Assembly: GCA_019828595.1 (NCBI GenBank)
Contig: JAHQRK010000003.1
Span: 3,472,001-3,536,000, forward strand
Source of the DNA: Aphanomyces cochlioides
Taxonomy: Eukaryota > Oomycota > Saprolegniomycetes > Saprolegniales > Verrucalvaceae
Reading direction: 5' to 3'
DNA: 64,000 nt
How positions within the stretch are numbered: position 1 is the first letter of the stretch; each line of letters opens with the position of its first letter. The position numbers and the translations under genes were made by a program. The notes beneath the pieces are model-generated. The model ran no database searches, was not told the origin of the DNA, and saw only the letters and a program-made list of their open reading frames with translations. Below, piece by piece: positions 32,289-43,008 of the stretch.

Positions 32289-34046
32289 TTACGCTTGATC
32301 GTCGTCCTTCGTCTCCTCCTCTTCGATCGGGTGGAGCTCTTCCTGGACCATCATCGCAAGCCGATCAAACCCGAGGCGCACTCGCTCAAATTCGTAAATC
32401 AGTTCAGACGGCGGAATAATGACAAGCGCTTCCCATATCCACGGTCCACCCGGGTAAAATTGAACTTCATACTCCTTCGTGCCTTCAATGTATCGCACGT
32501 TTCGCACAGCCACAACTTGCGGTCGCGAGCCCAGTACATCGTCGCTGTCAGGTCGTCCACCAAGAAATGAGTCGTCGGGTAAAGCTAGCTCTTCGTCAAA
32601 GTCAATTTCCGGCACGTTTTGCAACAATTCCACTGGCCGCTCTAAGTAGACCCGGCACGTTTTGCAACAATTCCACTGGCCGCTCTAAGTAGACCCGTCA
32701 TGGCTTCAACCGAGAATCGTGCACAACCGCATGGAACCTATAAACCTTCCCTTATGACGCACGCGGGACTCAAATTCGCTTGAATAATCGTTGGGACGCG
32801 ACAACACGCGGAAAGGGCCGTGCCAGCGGTGAGCTTACTTGACTTTCACACCGGGCTTGACCTGGTCGATGTACAGCCACACTGCATCACCCACTTTGAT
32901 GCGTTCGTCAACATCTTCAGGCAATTGCTCGTTGTGGCCACGCGCACGGTTAGCAATAGCCACAGCAACCAGGTCTCGATTCAATGCATGACAATACACT
33001 TGCTGCTGGTGGACTTGCAGTCGCCAGCGATAAGCTTCTGGCTCGGCGTCCCCACGGACTGTCGGCAGGCTTGCAGTGATCATGGTGTGCGGATCCCATC
33101 CGTGCATGAGGAAGAACGGAGTCTCCTTGCGTACGACCGACACGGACATCGCGAACACCAGTCTCTCAGCCCAGTCGTCCCAGTCTCTTTGCTTCGGATC
33201 CTCAACATAGTGCTTCACGGCACGGACCATCACTTGGATCGATCGCTCGGCGAGGCCATTCGTTTGCGGACGGTATGTAAAGGTCGGCATCTGCCGCTGC
33301 CCCAACATCTCACAGAAATACTTGAACACGTTCGACATGAAGGAGGGATCGCGGTCATGGCGCAGTTCACGGCAGGCTCCAAAGCGGCGGAAAACGAGTT
33401 CCTCGAAGGCGAGAGCGACTGTGTGAGCCGTCCGATTCGGTGTCGCCTTGGTCATGATGAAGCCCGTGAACACATCGGCGAAGACGATCAACTGGGTGTT
33501 CCCTCTGAATGATGACGGCATGTCGGTCGCGGCATCCATGCACACCACATCTAACGGTCCTTCCGGGGTGAGGTTCCCTGGACTCAAGGCTCGAAAGTTC
33601 GGCGGGGGCCTAGCTGTATTGCAGATGGCGCAGTCGGCGACGTAGTCTTTCGTATCGGCATACATCAGTCTCCAATAGAAATGGGCTCTCGCGCGCTCGT
33701 ACGTCCGTTAGAACTTCGCGTGTCCACCTTGAGCGTCGTCATGATAATGGGCCAACACCACCTTGACTAGGACTCACGGGATCACCAGCTTCCATTGCAT
33801 GCGCTCTTCAGGCGACCTCTTCGACGACCACTCGACGCGGTACAGGGCTCCTCGCTCACCGATTTCGAACTGACCGACCAGCTTAGACAACAGACGACAC
33901 TCCACTTCGGTCAGGTGGCTGACTTCGCCCCGTAAATAACACTTGATATTTGCCAACTCTCTCTCCCGGTCTTGTGCTTTACTCACTCGGTCCAATCTCA
34001 GGGCGGCCATCTTCTCCGTCGACCTTGCTTGGAACGCCATAATCAT
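32289..34046 (-). pseudogene. Ty3/gypsy pol relic: H2C2, integrase, chromodomain
   Basis: Minus-strand order: 34046-33774, RNase H-to-integrase linker; HYHDDAQGGH followed by CAICN, an H2C2 zinc finger across a frame break near 33770-33660; 33665-32835, integrase with D in DVVCMDAATD, D in RHDRDPSFMS and E in NGLAERSIQ; then a stop and AHRWHGPFRV; finally 32633-32289, a chromodomain-like segment VRNVRYIEGTKEYEVQF...WEALVIIPPSELI. The chromodomain frame is displaced by a 43-bp tandem duplication (32611-32653, 32654-32696). Reverse transcriptase and gag are absent: the relic ends at 34046, six bases before a Gly/Arg-rich gene tail. Known: such elements integrate reverse-transcribed DNA and the chromodomain guides targeting. 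This copy is dead. Confidence 0.85.
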
Positions 34047-34051
34047 TAGGG

Positions 34052-34369
34052 TTGCATTTTGGCCGTGTTGGCGGCGGTCGTGGTGGTGGCCATGGTGGTG
34101 GTGGCCGTGGTGGCGGTCGTCGTGGCGGCGGAGGTGGTGGCCGTGGTGGCGGTCGTCATGGCGGCGGAGGTGGCGGCCGAGGTGGTGGTCGTCGTGGCGG
34201 CGGAGGTGGTGGCCGTGGTGGCGGCGGAGGTGGTGGCCGTGGTGGCGGTCGTCGTGGCGGCGGAGGTGGTGGCCGTGGTGGCGGTCGTCATGGCGGCGGA
34301 GGTGGCGGTCGAGGTGGTGGTCGTCGTGGCGGCGGAGGTGGTGGTCGCCGAGGCCGCTTTATCCTCTAG
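34052..34369 (+). pseudogene. Secreted Gly/Arg-rich protein, copy G5, 5'-truncated
   Basis: About 100 residues of Gly/Arg/His repeats (GGGRGGGRRGGG-type units, about 27-36 bp DNA period) ending RRGRFIL. The 3' flank matches G3/G4 almost exactly (CTCTAGACCTTCTCTGCAT). The signal peptide, acidic block and LLLTM motif are missing; upstream is the Ty3/gypsy relic. The ATG at 34052 is probably accidental. The repeat tract is longer than in G3/G4. It is a fragment left by retroelement insertion or deletion. Confidence 0.8.
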
Positions 34370-37075
34370 ACCTTCTCTGCATGTAACTGAGCCTAGTGGG
34401 CTAAAGTAATGAATGTTCCTTCACTTCAGTGGTTTGTTTCATGTTCTTCAGAGCCTGTTCCGAGTAAAATTGCGAATGAGATACGAATGAGATAGGCATA
34501 TTATTGAATCTCGTTCGCGAGCTAGACAAGTTTTCTGGGAGCTGAAATAATAGCCAGCCAGTTTTGATCACTTGGACTTCTACATTCCATGCTGCCCAAA
34601 GAAAAGGCCAAGGCCAAGTACACGAAGGCTGAGTTGCTTGCTCAAATAGAAGGTCTGAAGAATGGTGTGGAAATTGAGCCAACTAAGGCTGTCGGTATAC
34701 TGCCGAACTGACGGATCTGATGGTGACACTGCGGCGGGAGTTCCGGCCATCCAAGGTCGACACGGCAGCAACGATTGCAAACGCTGATGCGACGCAGGTT
34801 TGTCCTTTTTTGCCAGGTTGCCAATGCACTCTCGATCCATCCATTGGACATTTTATCATCCAATTAACATCCCATTCGGCAACGAACACCAGCCCACTTT
34901 ACAAAGCATAAGCATTTTGATTTCAACCACATTCAGCTTTTGGTATATTGGTTGTTATGATGACTCACTTTCAAGCTCTGGTTCCTTCTCTGGTGCAAAA
35001 AAGCAAAGGGTTGATTCAGGCGACACACCAGAGTTGAAATTTCCGCAGCGGAACTGACGGTTTGAGCCATCCTGATTTCCGCAAATTTGAATTCTTTCAA
35101 CCGCAATGTGCCCAAACTCACGATCAACCCCTATCATTGCCAGTATTGGTCATACCAAGTGAAAGGTATTGCATTATGTTGGACATTGATATCCATTCCT
35201 GGGGGAGCTTTTAAACACTTCCGCATTTCCGCAAAATTGACAAAACTACACGACTGAAGTTGGAAATGTTTTCAGTTACTCAAGTTTACGCTTCTCGGTG
35301 TGGAACCAAGTCTCTGTGATCCCATGCGCGTCCAATTCCGTCGATCAGGACAGACAAAGAGAAGCAGTCGACACCCAAGCTTCCGGATAAGACTGTTGCC
35401 TTGTCCCTGCAAGTGCAGTGACGAATACTTCTGTGGTAGAAACACTGGCAAAGTCTGTCATTGCATAGTAAATGAACGAGGGTACTGATGCGTAAGATAC
35501 GTAAGATCAGGAGCAATCCCAACATTGTTTCCCTCATATCTTCGCAGAGTCAATGAGAAATATTGGTCTTCAGTTATGACGGTTGAGCCTCGATCGAAGC
35601 TTGTCATACTCATGGATCCTCTCACTCAGTTGATCCCTCTCAAATCACTAAGATTCTAGTTCGATTCGACCTAGCGTCCTCGGACTCTCGTCCCTTCCAT
35701 ATTAGATGTTTAGATTCTTAGATAGCTATGTATCTCACTTCTCATTCTGCTCGACTACTCCTAACTCAGTTAGTCTACACTACCGTTGTTAGTCTCCTTC
35801 CCTTCCGATCCTGGTGCAGAGTCCTTGGCTAAAGTCGAGGATATTCGGTCCCTGTGAAGTCCAAACGTCTGGACCTTCGATTCTTTGTGTGGGTCATCAC
35901 TATCCCCACGACCGTCACACAGTTTTGTCAAATCGAAGTTGTTTTGGTGGATCACCGCCATAAACGACAGTAGTGAACATGTATCTCTTCCATCATGTAG
36001 GTCGCTTGATCCAATCTACAAGGCATAGCTCGACAATGTGGTGTCTTACCTCTGCTCCAAATGTCGCCCAAGATATTGTCGTGTCTCCAATCTTCTTCCT
36101 GCTCGTTAGCATACCATTCAGTGCAAATGAGGATAGCGGCGGGTTTTCCTTCACAGCAAACGACCGCGAAACTCGAGGATATCGAGCAGATATATAGTCA
36201 AAGATTGCTACTGGAGTCGAGTAATGGCCGAGACCCAAACGAGCAACGCAGCTTAAGTCGCCTGATTGTCGATCCAAGCTTCACGCACGCAGATCCAAGG
36301 CCCAGACCTTCATGCTGAGTACAGCTCTCGTCGCTGTAAATGTGAAAGACACGGGTCGAAGGCAAACCGATACGGAAAGGTCGCCTTGGCCAGCCCTAAA
36401 GCCGTTGGACGTCAAATGGTGCCCACGTGCTCTGTGAATTTTCACAAATACTTGGAGTTTGTCAGAGGACAGTCGACGTTCTCGACATGACCCCGTCGAA
36501 TCTTCTATGGGTAAAGCCCTCACAATCTTGCAAGTGCTGTGAAAAGTCTTGTTTGGAGTCAACCAGGAATGAAGGCAGAACATTTGAATATATGACGTCG
36601 TACACTATAGCTTTCAGTGGTTCCAAGTGTGACCAAGGGCGACGACGCCTTGGACACGGACAGAGTTTTCCTTGTGCTCGAGACTTTCATCATCAAAATT
36701 TTTCATGCTCGCTTGGAGTTTGTCGGGAGGAAGACGCCAAGGCCCTAGCTGATGAGACGACGGTTCTTACCGATGAGTCGTATTGTCTTGATAGCTTCGT
36801 TGAGGTATCAATCCATTCTACTGGTTTCAACTCATTTATGATAGCTGACCAGCAAATTATTAGCTGTTGTCGGTCCAACTAGTGGAACATACTTGCACAT
36901 TTAGTCTTCTTTCAAAGCTCAGAAGAAGGTTGAAGCGAACTGGTCGCTAGTACTAGACAACACTTGTCGATAGCGAGTTCCAAAGTTTGTCATAGGAGTA
37001 TACACATTTGAAGCCATAGATTAGAATGCAAACGATGACGAATAAGTCAATGAGGTGAGTCTAGCCTCAATGGAG
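34370..37075. other. Decayed family flank DNA, no gene supported
   Basis: No intact gene. A short helical frame starts at 34589 (MLPKEKAKAKYTKAELLAQI) but soon breaks. 35030-35240 has scattered TTCCGCA motifs like those in the P2 arm. 36590-36720 is a diverged copy of about 14740-14860 from the P2 arm. Confidence 0.45.
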
Positions 37076-37155
37076 AAGACCATGAGCAAACTAAAAAGTG
37101 AAAGAGTATTCATTACGTAAGACCTCTTAGCTCAGTTATATACAGGAAGCATCAT

Positions 37156-37692
37156 CTAGAAGATGATGCGGCCTCGGCGACCGCCACTGCGGCGACCACC
37201 ACTGCCACGACGACCGCCACCACGACGTCCGCCACCACGACGTCCACCACCACGACGTCCGCCACCACGACCACGACGGCCCATCGTCAACAACAGGCGG
37301 TTGGCTTCATCAGCTTGACCAGCGTCTTGTGGAGCTCCAGCACCGCCGGGCGGTCCGCGTCCAAAATGGCCGCCGGGCGGTCCGCGTCCAAAATGGCCGC
37401 CGAAATGACCCATGGGTCGACCACCAGGGAATCCTCGGCCGAAAGGCGGCCTTCCACCAAATGATGGGATGTCGGCAGCAACGTCGCTTTCAGCAGGTGG
37501 AGCCGCCATGTGGCCACCACCATGACGGAAACCACGGCCAAATCCACCAAAGCCACGACCACGACCACGACCACGACCATGGCGCCCAGCAGCCAACAAG
37601 GCTCGCGAGTCTTCAGCAAGGAGTTCATTGGGTTGTTCTTGGCCAAAAGCAAAAGCAGCAACGGCGAAGAGAAGAGGAAAGATGATGCGCAT
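37156..37692 (-). CDS. Secreted Gly/Arg-rich protein, copy G6, intact (178 aa)
   Basis: ATG 37692 starts the signal peptide MRIIFPLLFAVAAFAFG. The frame is open for 85 more codons upstream, but those correspond to 5' leader in the relatives. Then QEQPNELLAEDSRALLAAG, GRGRG/GFGGFGRGFRHGGGH, ESDVAADIPSFGG, two tandem HFGRGPPGG units, DAGQADEANRLLLTM, a GGGRR repeat region and RGRIIF. It differs from G3/G4 by the inserted IPSFGG...GGH block and the IIF ending, so this is a second subfamily. Predicted secreted; function unknown. Confidence 0.85.
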   Translation of the reverse strand: MRIIFPLLFAVAAFAFGQEQPNELLAEDSRALLAAGRHGRGRGRGRGFGGFGRGFRHGGGHMAAPPAESDVAADIPSFGGRPPFGRGFPGGRPMGHFGGHFGRGPPGGHFGRGPPGGAGAPQDAGQADEANRLLLTMGRRGRGGGRRGGGRRGGGRRGGGRRGSGGRRSGGRRGRIIF

Positions 37693-37934
37693 GATTGACG
37701 GCAAAATTGAAAATGACCACAATCGGCAAGGATGACGGCACGACTTCGGATGCGTATTACGCTGAAATTGAAGAGCATACGTCGCCACATGATACGTCGC
37801 CACATGGTGTTGCGCAAAGCGACCAACGAACTTGCCAAGAAGTGTGCTTAAATAGGTTTTCAAAAAGGAGTCGTCAGGGATTCTGGTTGTCAATTGTAGA
37901 GGAAGATGTCCACAATATACAACATGTGGACATA

Positions 37935-38304
37935 TACGTATGGGCACAGTTCCGAGCCACTTTTTGACACATCAATATCTTGGCGAAGAGTCAGGCAACA
38001 GGCAACTACAGCGGTATTTATACATTTTCAAAAACGTCATCAAAAATGTAGATCCGCTAGCCAATGGTCTTGCTTGAATTCGATATACATTGTATTTTTT
38101 GAGGAAACAGATAGAATTCATTATTTCAAATGATTTGCTGAAAACAAATTCGAGCCACCTTATCCGTATACGGATAAAGATATTCACAACTCAACGATAT
38201 CGGATAATTCCTCTTTACTTTGTTTTATTGGCGTAAACATTTTAATTTAGCCAATCAAGTTGTGGCTCGAAACTGTGCCTGGCTCGGAACCGTGCCCATA
38301 CGTA
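37935..38304. mobile_element. MITE with TA target duplication (Tc1/mariner type)
   Basis: 370 bp, 25-bp TIRs beginning TACGTATGGGCAC (one mismatch), flanked by TA (37933-37934, 38305-38306). The empty site is present in the P3 right arm at about 42130. No coding capacity. Confidence 0.88.
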
Positions 38305-38543
38305 TAAGAGGTGACGAGTCATACTGGTCGGCATAAGCAACGCCCTGACGCTTCAGCTCATGTCCAAAACGATATCGATGAACTTAGTCTCTTGACCTTC
38401 TTACGAGTCACCGCAAAATCCAACGATGCGAACAACAAACATACAAGCACTTCGTTTAGAGCACAACGACGTTGCATGAGGATTTGGTCCATAAGAAGAC
38501 GGCGACATTTGATCTTGGACTAATGTCGTATGATCACCACGCA

Positions 38544-39083
38544 AGTAGGGTTTCATATCGCCGGGTGGAGTGTACTGTAAAACCTCAAAAAGACGAGCAA
38601 TTCCACAATATCGAACGTTTGAGACGAATGTTCCACAACATCAAACGTCTCTGATGATACAAATACACCATTTCCATGAGATCGAACGTCACCAGATAAT
38701 GGAAGATGATTGGCCAGATAAGTCCGGTTATCTATCCGTACATTTAGCTTATAAACAAATAACCTTCTAGAATTAGTATCCTGTATCAAAAGTCAATATA
38801 TACAAATAAAGAGGCAAAGTCAAAATTGGAAGAAATCAATTTCGGCATTTGCCGTTCGTTACAATCATCAAGACCAAAGATAACTCATGATGAAACATTT
38901 GCTCTCGTGCAGTAACAAAAGTCAAAACCAACAGTACACATCCTTCAACAAGCCGCTTCAATGTGTTTCATTAACATTGAGATTGCTGTCGGATCCATCG
39001 AACATATAATACAAAGGGAACGCGGCGTGGTGGGATCACCTTCTCAACGAGGAGCGCTGCTTGTATGAGCCTCACATCGTGAC
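38544..39083. other. Spacer with dispersed repeat
   Basis: No gene. 38598-38710 is a direct repeat of 45241-45355 (both begin GAGCAATTCCACAATATCGA). CTGTAAAACCTC at 38573-38584 matches the end of the element at 49019. Confidence 0.45.
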
Positions 39084-40582
39084 CTCGACAAGATTTGTCG
39101 GAGACCTGGGCTCTGGCTTCTAATGATTATAATGCAAATGCCATTTCGCACCATTCTCACCTTTATCATGCTAAAGATGAAACCAAGTCACCTGGATCGC
39201 GTAAATTAACCCCTAAAAATGGACCTGAATGGCGCTGCCATATCTTTCAAGGCTTTCGATGTCTGTCAAGCAACCTATGGACGAAAACAGTTGAAACATG
39301 GACCAATAGCATCTCTATTGAGTAAGTGCATATAACTAAACTTTAGGAGCATTCAAAAGATAACTTCTGAGAGTACGTTTACTTGCTGCTTGCTGGATCA
39401 AAGGCGAGACGTATCTTAATCAAAGTCTGAAGTGTGTAACTGCATAGCATTTTAAAGAATATTATCTAATACTCTAAGGACTAAGCTTGGAGGTTGTCCT
39501 TGGTCGACGTAGTCGCTTCGGAGATCGATTGAGATTCACCATCGGTGGTAAATGCGACGGTCGAGACGTGGACGTCAGGGGAGCTGTCCTCGAAGTTGGA
39601 TGGATTAAACCATTGTGGATGGAGTTTGTAGGTCTGTACATGCCTTGGTTGCTTTACCGTCAAGTCCAACACGCTTCATCAAAGCATTTCACCACTCCTT
39701 TCACTGTTGCATGTTTATTATCTTGAGCAATTCCACAATAGAAACCTTGCCTCATTGCCCTGGACCAGCGTAAGCCACAGCTAGACATAGTACTTGGGTC
39801 ACAGTACAACTTCCTCCGGATTCTCACGCATACACGAGTGTCTCTACGTGCCTCGAAGAAAGAATCCGATCTAACTTCTGCCCAACCTTGTCATTCATCA
39901 ACCTTCTTTGCTGTCTCGGGGGTCTGCGGTAATCATGACCCCATCTAAGGTCAAGCCTTTCAGCCCTTCCAAATAATAAGGATAACTGTGGTTAACGCGA
40001 CATGGTTGGTTGAAAATAAATTCTACTTCGATTATTCATTGGTCACATAAATACAAAAGTTATTATTTGTTGGTTGAAAATGAAATCAATTTCAATTATT
40101 CATTGGTCACTTGAATGCACAAGTTATTATTTGTTGGTTGAAAATGAAATCAATTTCAATTAGTCGTCAATCAATTGATAATATTTGTTGGTTGAAATTG
40201 AAACCTACTTCAATTATTCATTGGTCACATGGAATATGTCGTTATTATCTATTGGTAAAATATGAATAAAATATATTTGCAAGAGTAATTAAGAGCTGAG
40301 GCTTTCAGACGGAGAAAATGTAATGTTCAACATATAGAGTGTACTGTGTGAAATCAAAATATTCCATGTGACTTCATCCTCTTTTTGGGTGGGGGGCCCG
40401 GCCTACGTTTTCAAGTTTTACACTTCGAGCAATCAATGCCTACTTGTTTCTATTCGTCGTCAATTGTGCGGGTGGTAAAACGCTTATGTCTGAAATAAGC
40501 TCGTCAATTCGAGACGGAAATACCAATCGTGCATATAACATTTGTTGGGCACTTGCTTTGTAAAATTGCGGGAAAACTATTA
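39084..40582. repeat. P4 left arm of 1,499-bp inverted repeat
   Basis: Reverse complement of 46770-48268, equal length, near-identical. It includes AT-rich tandem units with ATTTGTTGGTTGAAAATGAA at about 40060-40200 and the last about 45 codons of a Mutator-like transposase (40440-40582). Confidence 0.92.
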
Positions 40583-40892
40583 ACAGGTGATGATGTCTAG
40601 TTCTGCAGGTACAATCAACAGAATGAGATGCATTGGCAAGATGCCAGGATGGATAAATCGACTCGAATATCCCATTACCATCCTGTAACAATTGACGACG
40701 AGGAACCCATTTCACAGTGTGGACCATAAGCTGGAATTCAATATGGAAGATCCCTTCAGAGTCGGCATTTTTCCCCATGGGTCGCCCATTTTGTTGTACA
40801 CTCAAATAACGTTTCAAAGTGTGAACCATGTTTTTCATTGCAGGAGCTGCATCAAAGGTATCGACTATAGCGTATTTCCCGTAGGCCTGCAC
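40440..40892 (-). pseudogene. Mutator-like element fragment, chimeric C-terminus
   Basis: A 150-codon frame whose last about 45 codons (FPQFYKASAQQMLYARLVFP... to NRNK) are the C-terminus of the MULE transposase at 45489-46915. The preceding part contains MVHTLKRYLSVQQNGRPMGK and CTCRTRHHH, not seen in the other copy. The junction is exactly the P4 arm boundary (40582), so this is a fusion made by the duplication rather than a normal gene. Confidence 0.55.
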
Positions 40893-41804
40893 CTACGTTT
40901 TTTGCTTGAGATCCTTCACCCAACTCAGATGACCCATACAATAATCTATATAGAATTCTTCTCAAACACCAACGAAGAGAAGTTTGTGTGCTCATAGGCC
41001 TGCACCTAATCGATTGTGATTGGACGAAAAAAGTCCAATCGTGCATTCACCAAGAAATTCGATGCAGCTAAAGGCTATAACGTAAATCATCATGAGTGAG
41101 CACGGCATCGTGAGTGAGCACCAGCAGTAATTAATGAGAAGAACCTCCATATTTCAATGTTTTTATTTATTCGGAAGCCGGATAAATGGCGCGCTTTCTG
41201 CAAACTCGGACTGTTGCTTCTTTTATCCTTAAAACTTATATCTCTCAAATTTAATGTTTCCTTTGAATATTTATACCCTAAACCTTAAGATCTCACCAAT
41301 ACATTATTCAAGATTAAATTGTGTGCTCACTCACGATTCCCAAAAAGTAAGCAAAATGAAACTTTGGACAGCATTAAGGAGTCGTAATGGAGACTAAAAT
41401 CGCTTACTTTTTGTCTGTTCTTTGAATTCCAAATTCAATCTTTCGTTTGCGACTTGAACTAGAAAAAAACTCGCAAAACTTATTGAAATACTTGCGCTTG
41501 AACTTTTCGGTTCCAAACTTGTGCTCACTCATGGTGATTTACGTTAGACATAGTCGGCTGCAACGTCGGTGATGGCACACGCTGCTGTACGACACACGAA
41601 GCTTGTGGAAAGACGTTGTCACTTCATGAACTTCCCATGCTCGACATTGCCACGCTGCGACCAGAAAGTGAAATGACAAGTCCAATGCAGGAAATATACT
41701 GCCAATCATGTTGCTCGATATTTGAAGCTGCATGAATGATCTTGCTCACTATCCTGCACCCAAATCAAAATCATTTTCGTAGGTGCAGGCCTACGGGAAA
41801 TACG
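40870..41804. mobile_element. Element with 27-bp perfect terminal inverted repeats
   Basis: 40870-40896 and 41778-41804 are perfect inverted copies (core GTAGGCCTGCACCTAC, itself near-palindromic). A third short copy lies at 40995-41008. No coding sequence and no clear target duplication. It contains the nested MITE 41080-41544. Confidence 0.6.
41080..41544. mobile_element. MITE with TA target duplication, nested
   Basis: 465 bp, 24-bp TIRs ACGTAAATCA...GAGTGAGCAC with one mismatch, flanked by TA (41078-41079, 41545-41546). Subterminal copies of GTGAGTGAGCAC also occur inside. No ORF. Confidence 0.8.
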
Positions 41805-41897
41805 GTACTAGTAGTCTAACCAAAAACAGCCGAAGCTGGACATGGATGCACAACAATCGACTCCCACTCTCTTCGAATTCCCTTTCTGGATCCCCAG

Positions 41898-43008
41898 TGG
41901 TGACCATACGACATTAGTCCAACGTCAATTGTCTCCGTCTTCCCATGGACCAAATCCTCATGCAACGTCGTTGTGCACTAAACTAAGTACTTGTATGCTT
42001 GTTGTGCGCATCGTTGGATTTTGTCTTGACTCGTAAGAAGGTCAAGAGACTAAGTCCATAGGTATCGTTTCGAACTTGTGCTGAAGCGTCAGGCCGTTGC
42101 TTATGCCGACCAGTATGACTCGTCACCCCTTATGTCCACATGTTGTATATTGTGGACATCTTCCTCTACAATTTGACAACCGGAATCCCTGACGACTCCT
42201 TTTTGAAAACCTATTTAAGCACACTTCTTGGCAAGTTCGTTGGTCGCTTTGCGCAACACCATGTGGCGACGTATCATGTGGCGACGTATGCTCTTCAATT
42301 TCAGCGTAATACGCATCCGAAGTCGTGCCGTCATCCTTGCCGAATGTGGTCATTTTCAATTTTGCCGTCAATCATGCGCATCATCTTTCCTCTTCTCTTC
42401 GCCGTTGCTGCTTTTGCTTTTGGCCAAGAACAACCCAATGAACTCCTTGCTGAAGACTCGCGAGCCTTGTTGGCTGCTGGGCGCCATGGTCGTGGTCGTG
42501 GTCGTGGTCGTGGCTTTGGTGGATTTGGCCGTGGTTTCCGTCATGGTGGTGGCCACATGGCGGCTCCACCTGCTGAAAGCGACGTTGCTGCCGACATCCC
42601 ATCATTTGGTGGAAGGCCGCCTTTCGGCCGAGGATTCCCTGGTGGTCGACCCATGGGTCATTTCGGCGGCCATTTTGGACGCGGACCGCCCGGCGGCCAT
42701 TTTGGACGCGGACCGCCCGGCGGTGCTGGAGCTCCACAAGACGCTGGTCAAGCTGATGAAGCCAACCGCCTGTTGTTGACGATGGGCCGTCGTGGTCGTG
42801 GTGGCGGACGTCGTGGTGGCGGACGTCGTGGTGGTGGACGTCGTGGTGGCGGACGTCGTGGTGGCGGTCGTCGTGGCAGTGGTGGTCGCCGCAGTGGCGG
42901 TCGCCGAGGCCGCATCATCTTCTAGATGATGCTTCCTGTATATAACTGAGCTAAGAGGTCTTACGTAATGAATACTCTTTCACTTTTTAGTTGCCCATGG
43001 TCTTAGCT
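41898..43008. repeat. P3 right arm
   Basis: Reverse complement of the P3 left arm minus its MITE. It contains gene G7. The upstream part (41898-42120) is also homologous to 13230-13460, the region upstream of G4. Confidence 0.8.
42374..42925 (+). CDS. Secreted Gly/Arg-rich protein, copy G7, intact (183 aa)
   Basis: Near-identical to G6: signal peptide from ATG 42374, EDSRALLAAG, GFGGFGRGFRHGGGH, ESDVAADIPSFGG, duplicated HFGRGPPGG, QADEANRLLLTM, basic tail, RGRIIF. It has one extra GGGRR unit (15 bp) in the tail compared with G6, so the repeat tract varies in copy number between arms. It lies head-to-head with G6 across about 4.7 kb. The leader shares CTTCTTGGCAAGTTCGTTGG (about 42222-42241) and TGTGGCGACGTAT with G6. 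Confidence 0.85.
   Translation: MRIIFPLLFAVAAFAFGQEQPNELLAEDSRALLAAGRHGRGRGRGRGFGGFGRGFRHGGGHMAAPPAESDVAADIPSFGGRPPFGRGFPGGRPMGHFGGHFGRGPPGGHFGRGPPGGAGAPQDAGQADEANRLLLTMGRRGRGGGRRGGGRRGGGRRGGGRRGGGRRGSGGRRSGGRRGRIIF

Larger units (their letters stand above)
37076..38543. repeat. P3 left arm (inverted, interrupted by a MITE)
   Basis: Reverse complement of about 41898-43008. Near-identical across the gene and about 250 bp upstream, falling to clearly diverged (but alignable) at 38310-38543. The arm is interrupted by a 370-bp MITE at 37935-38304 that is absent from the right arm. Confidence 0.8.

Noticed and set aside
32820..33512. 230-codon plus-strand frame over the integrase
   Set aside because: Antisense shadow of the gypsy integrase, whose catalytic motifs are on the minus strand.
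37156..37947. 263-residue start for G6 (and the matching longer start of G7)
   Set aside because: The extra N-terminus corresponds to the 5' leader of the relatives and would bury the signal peptide.
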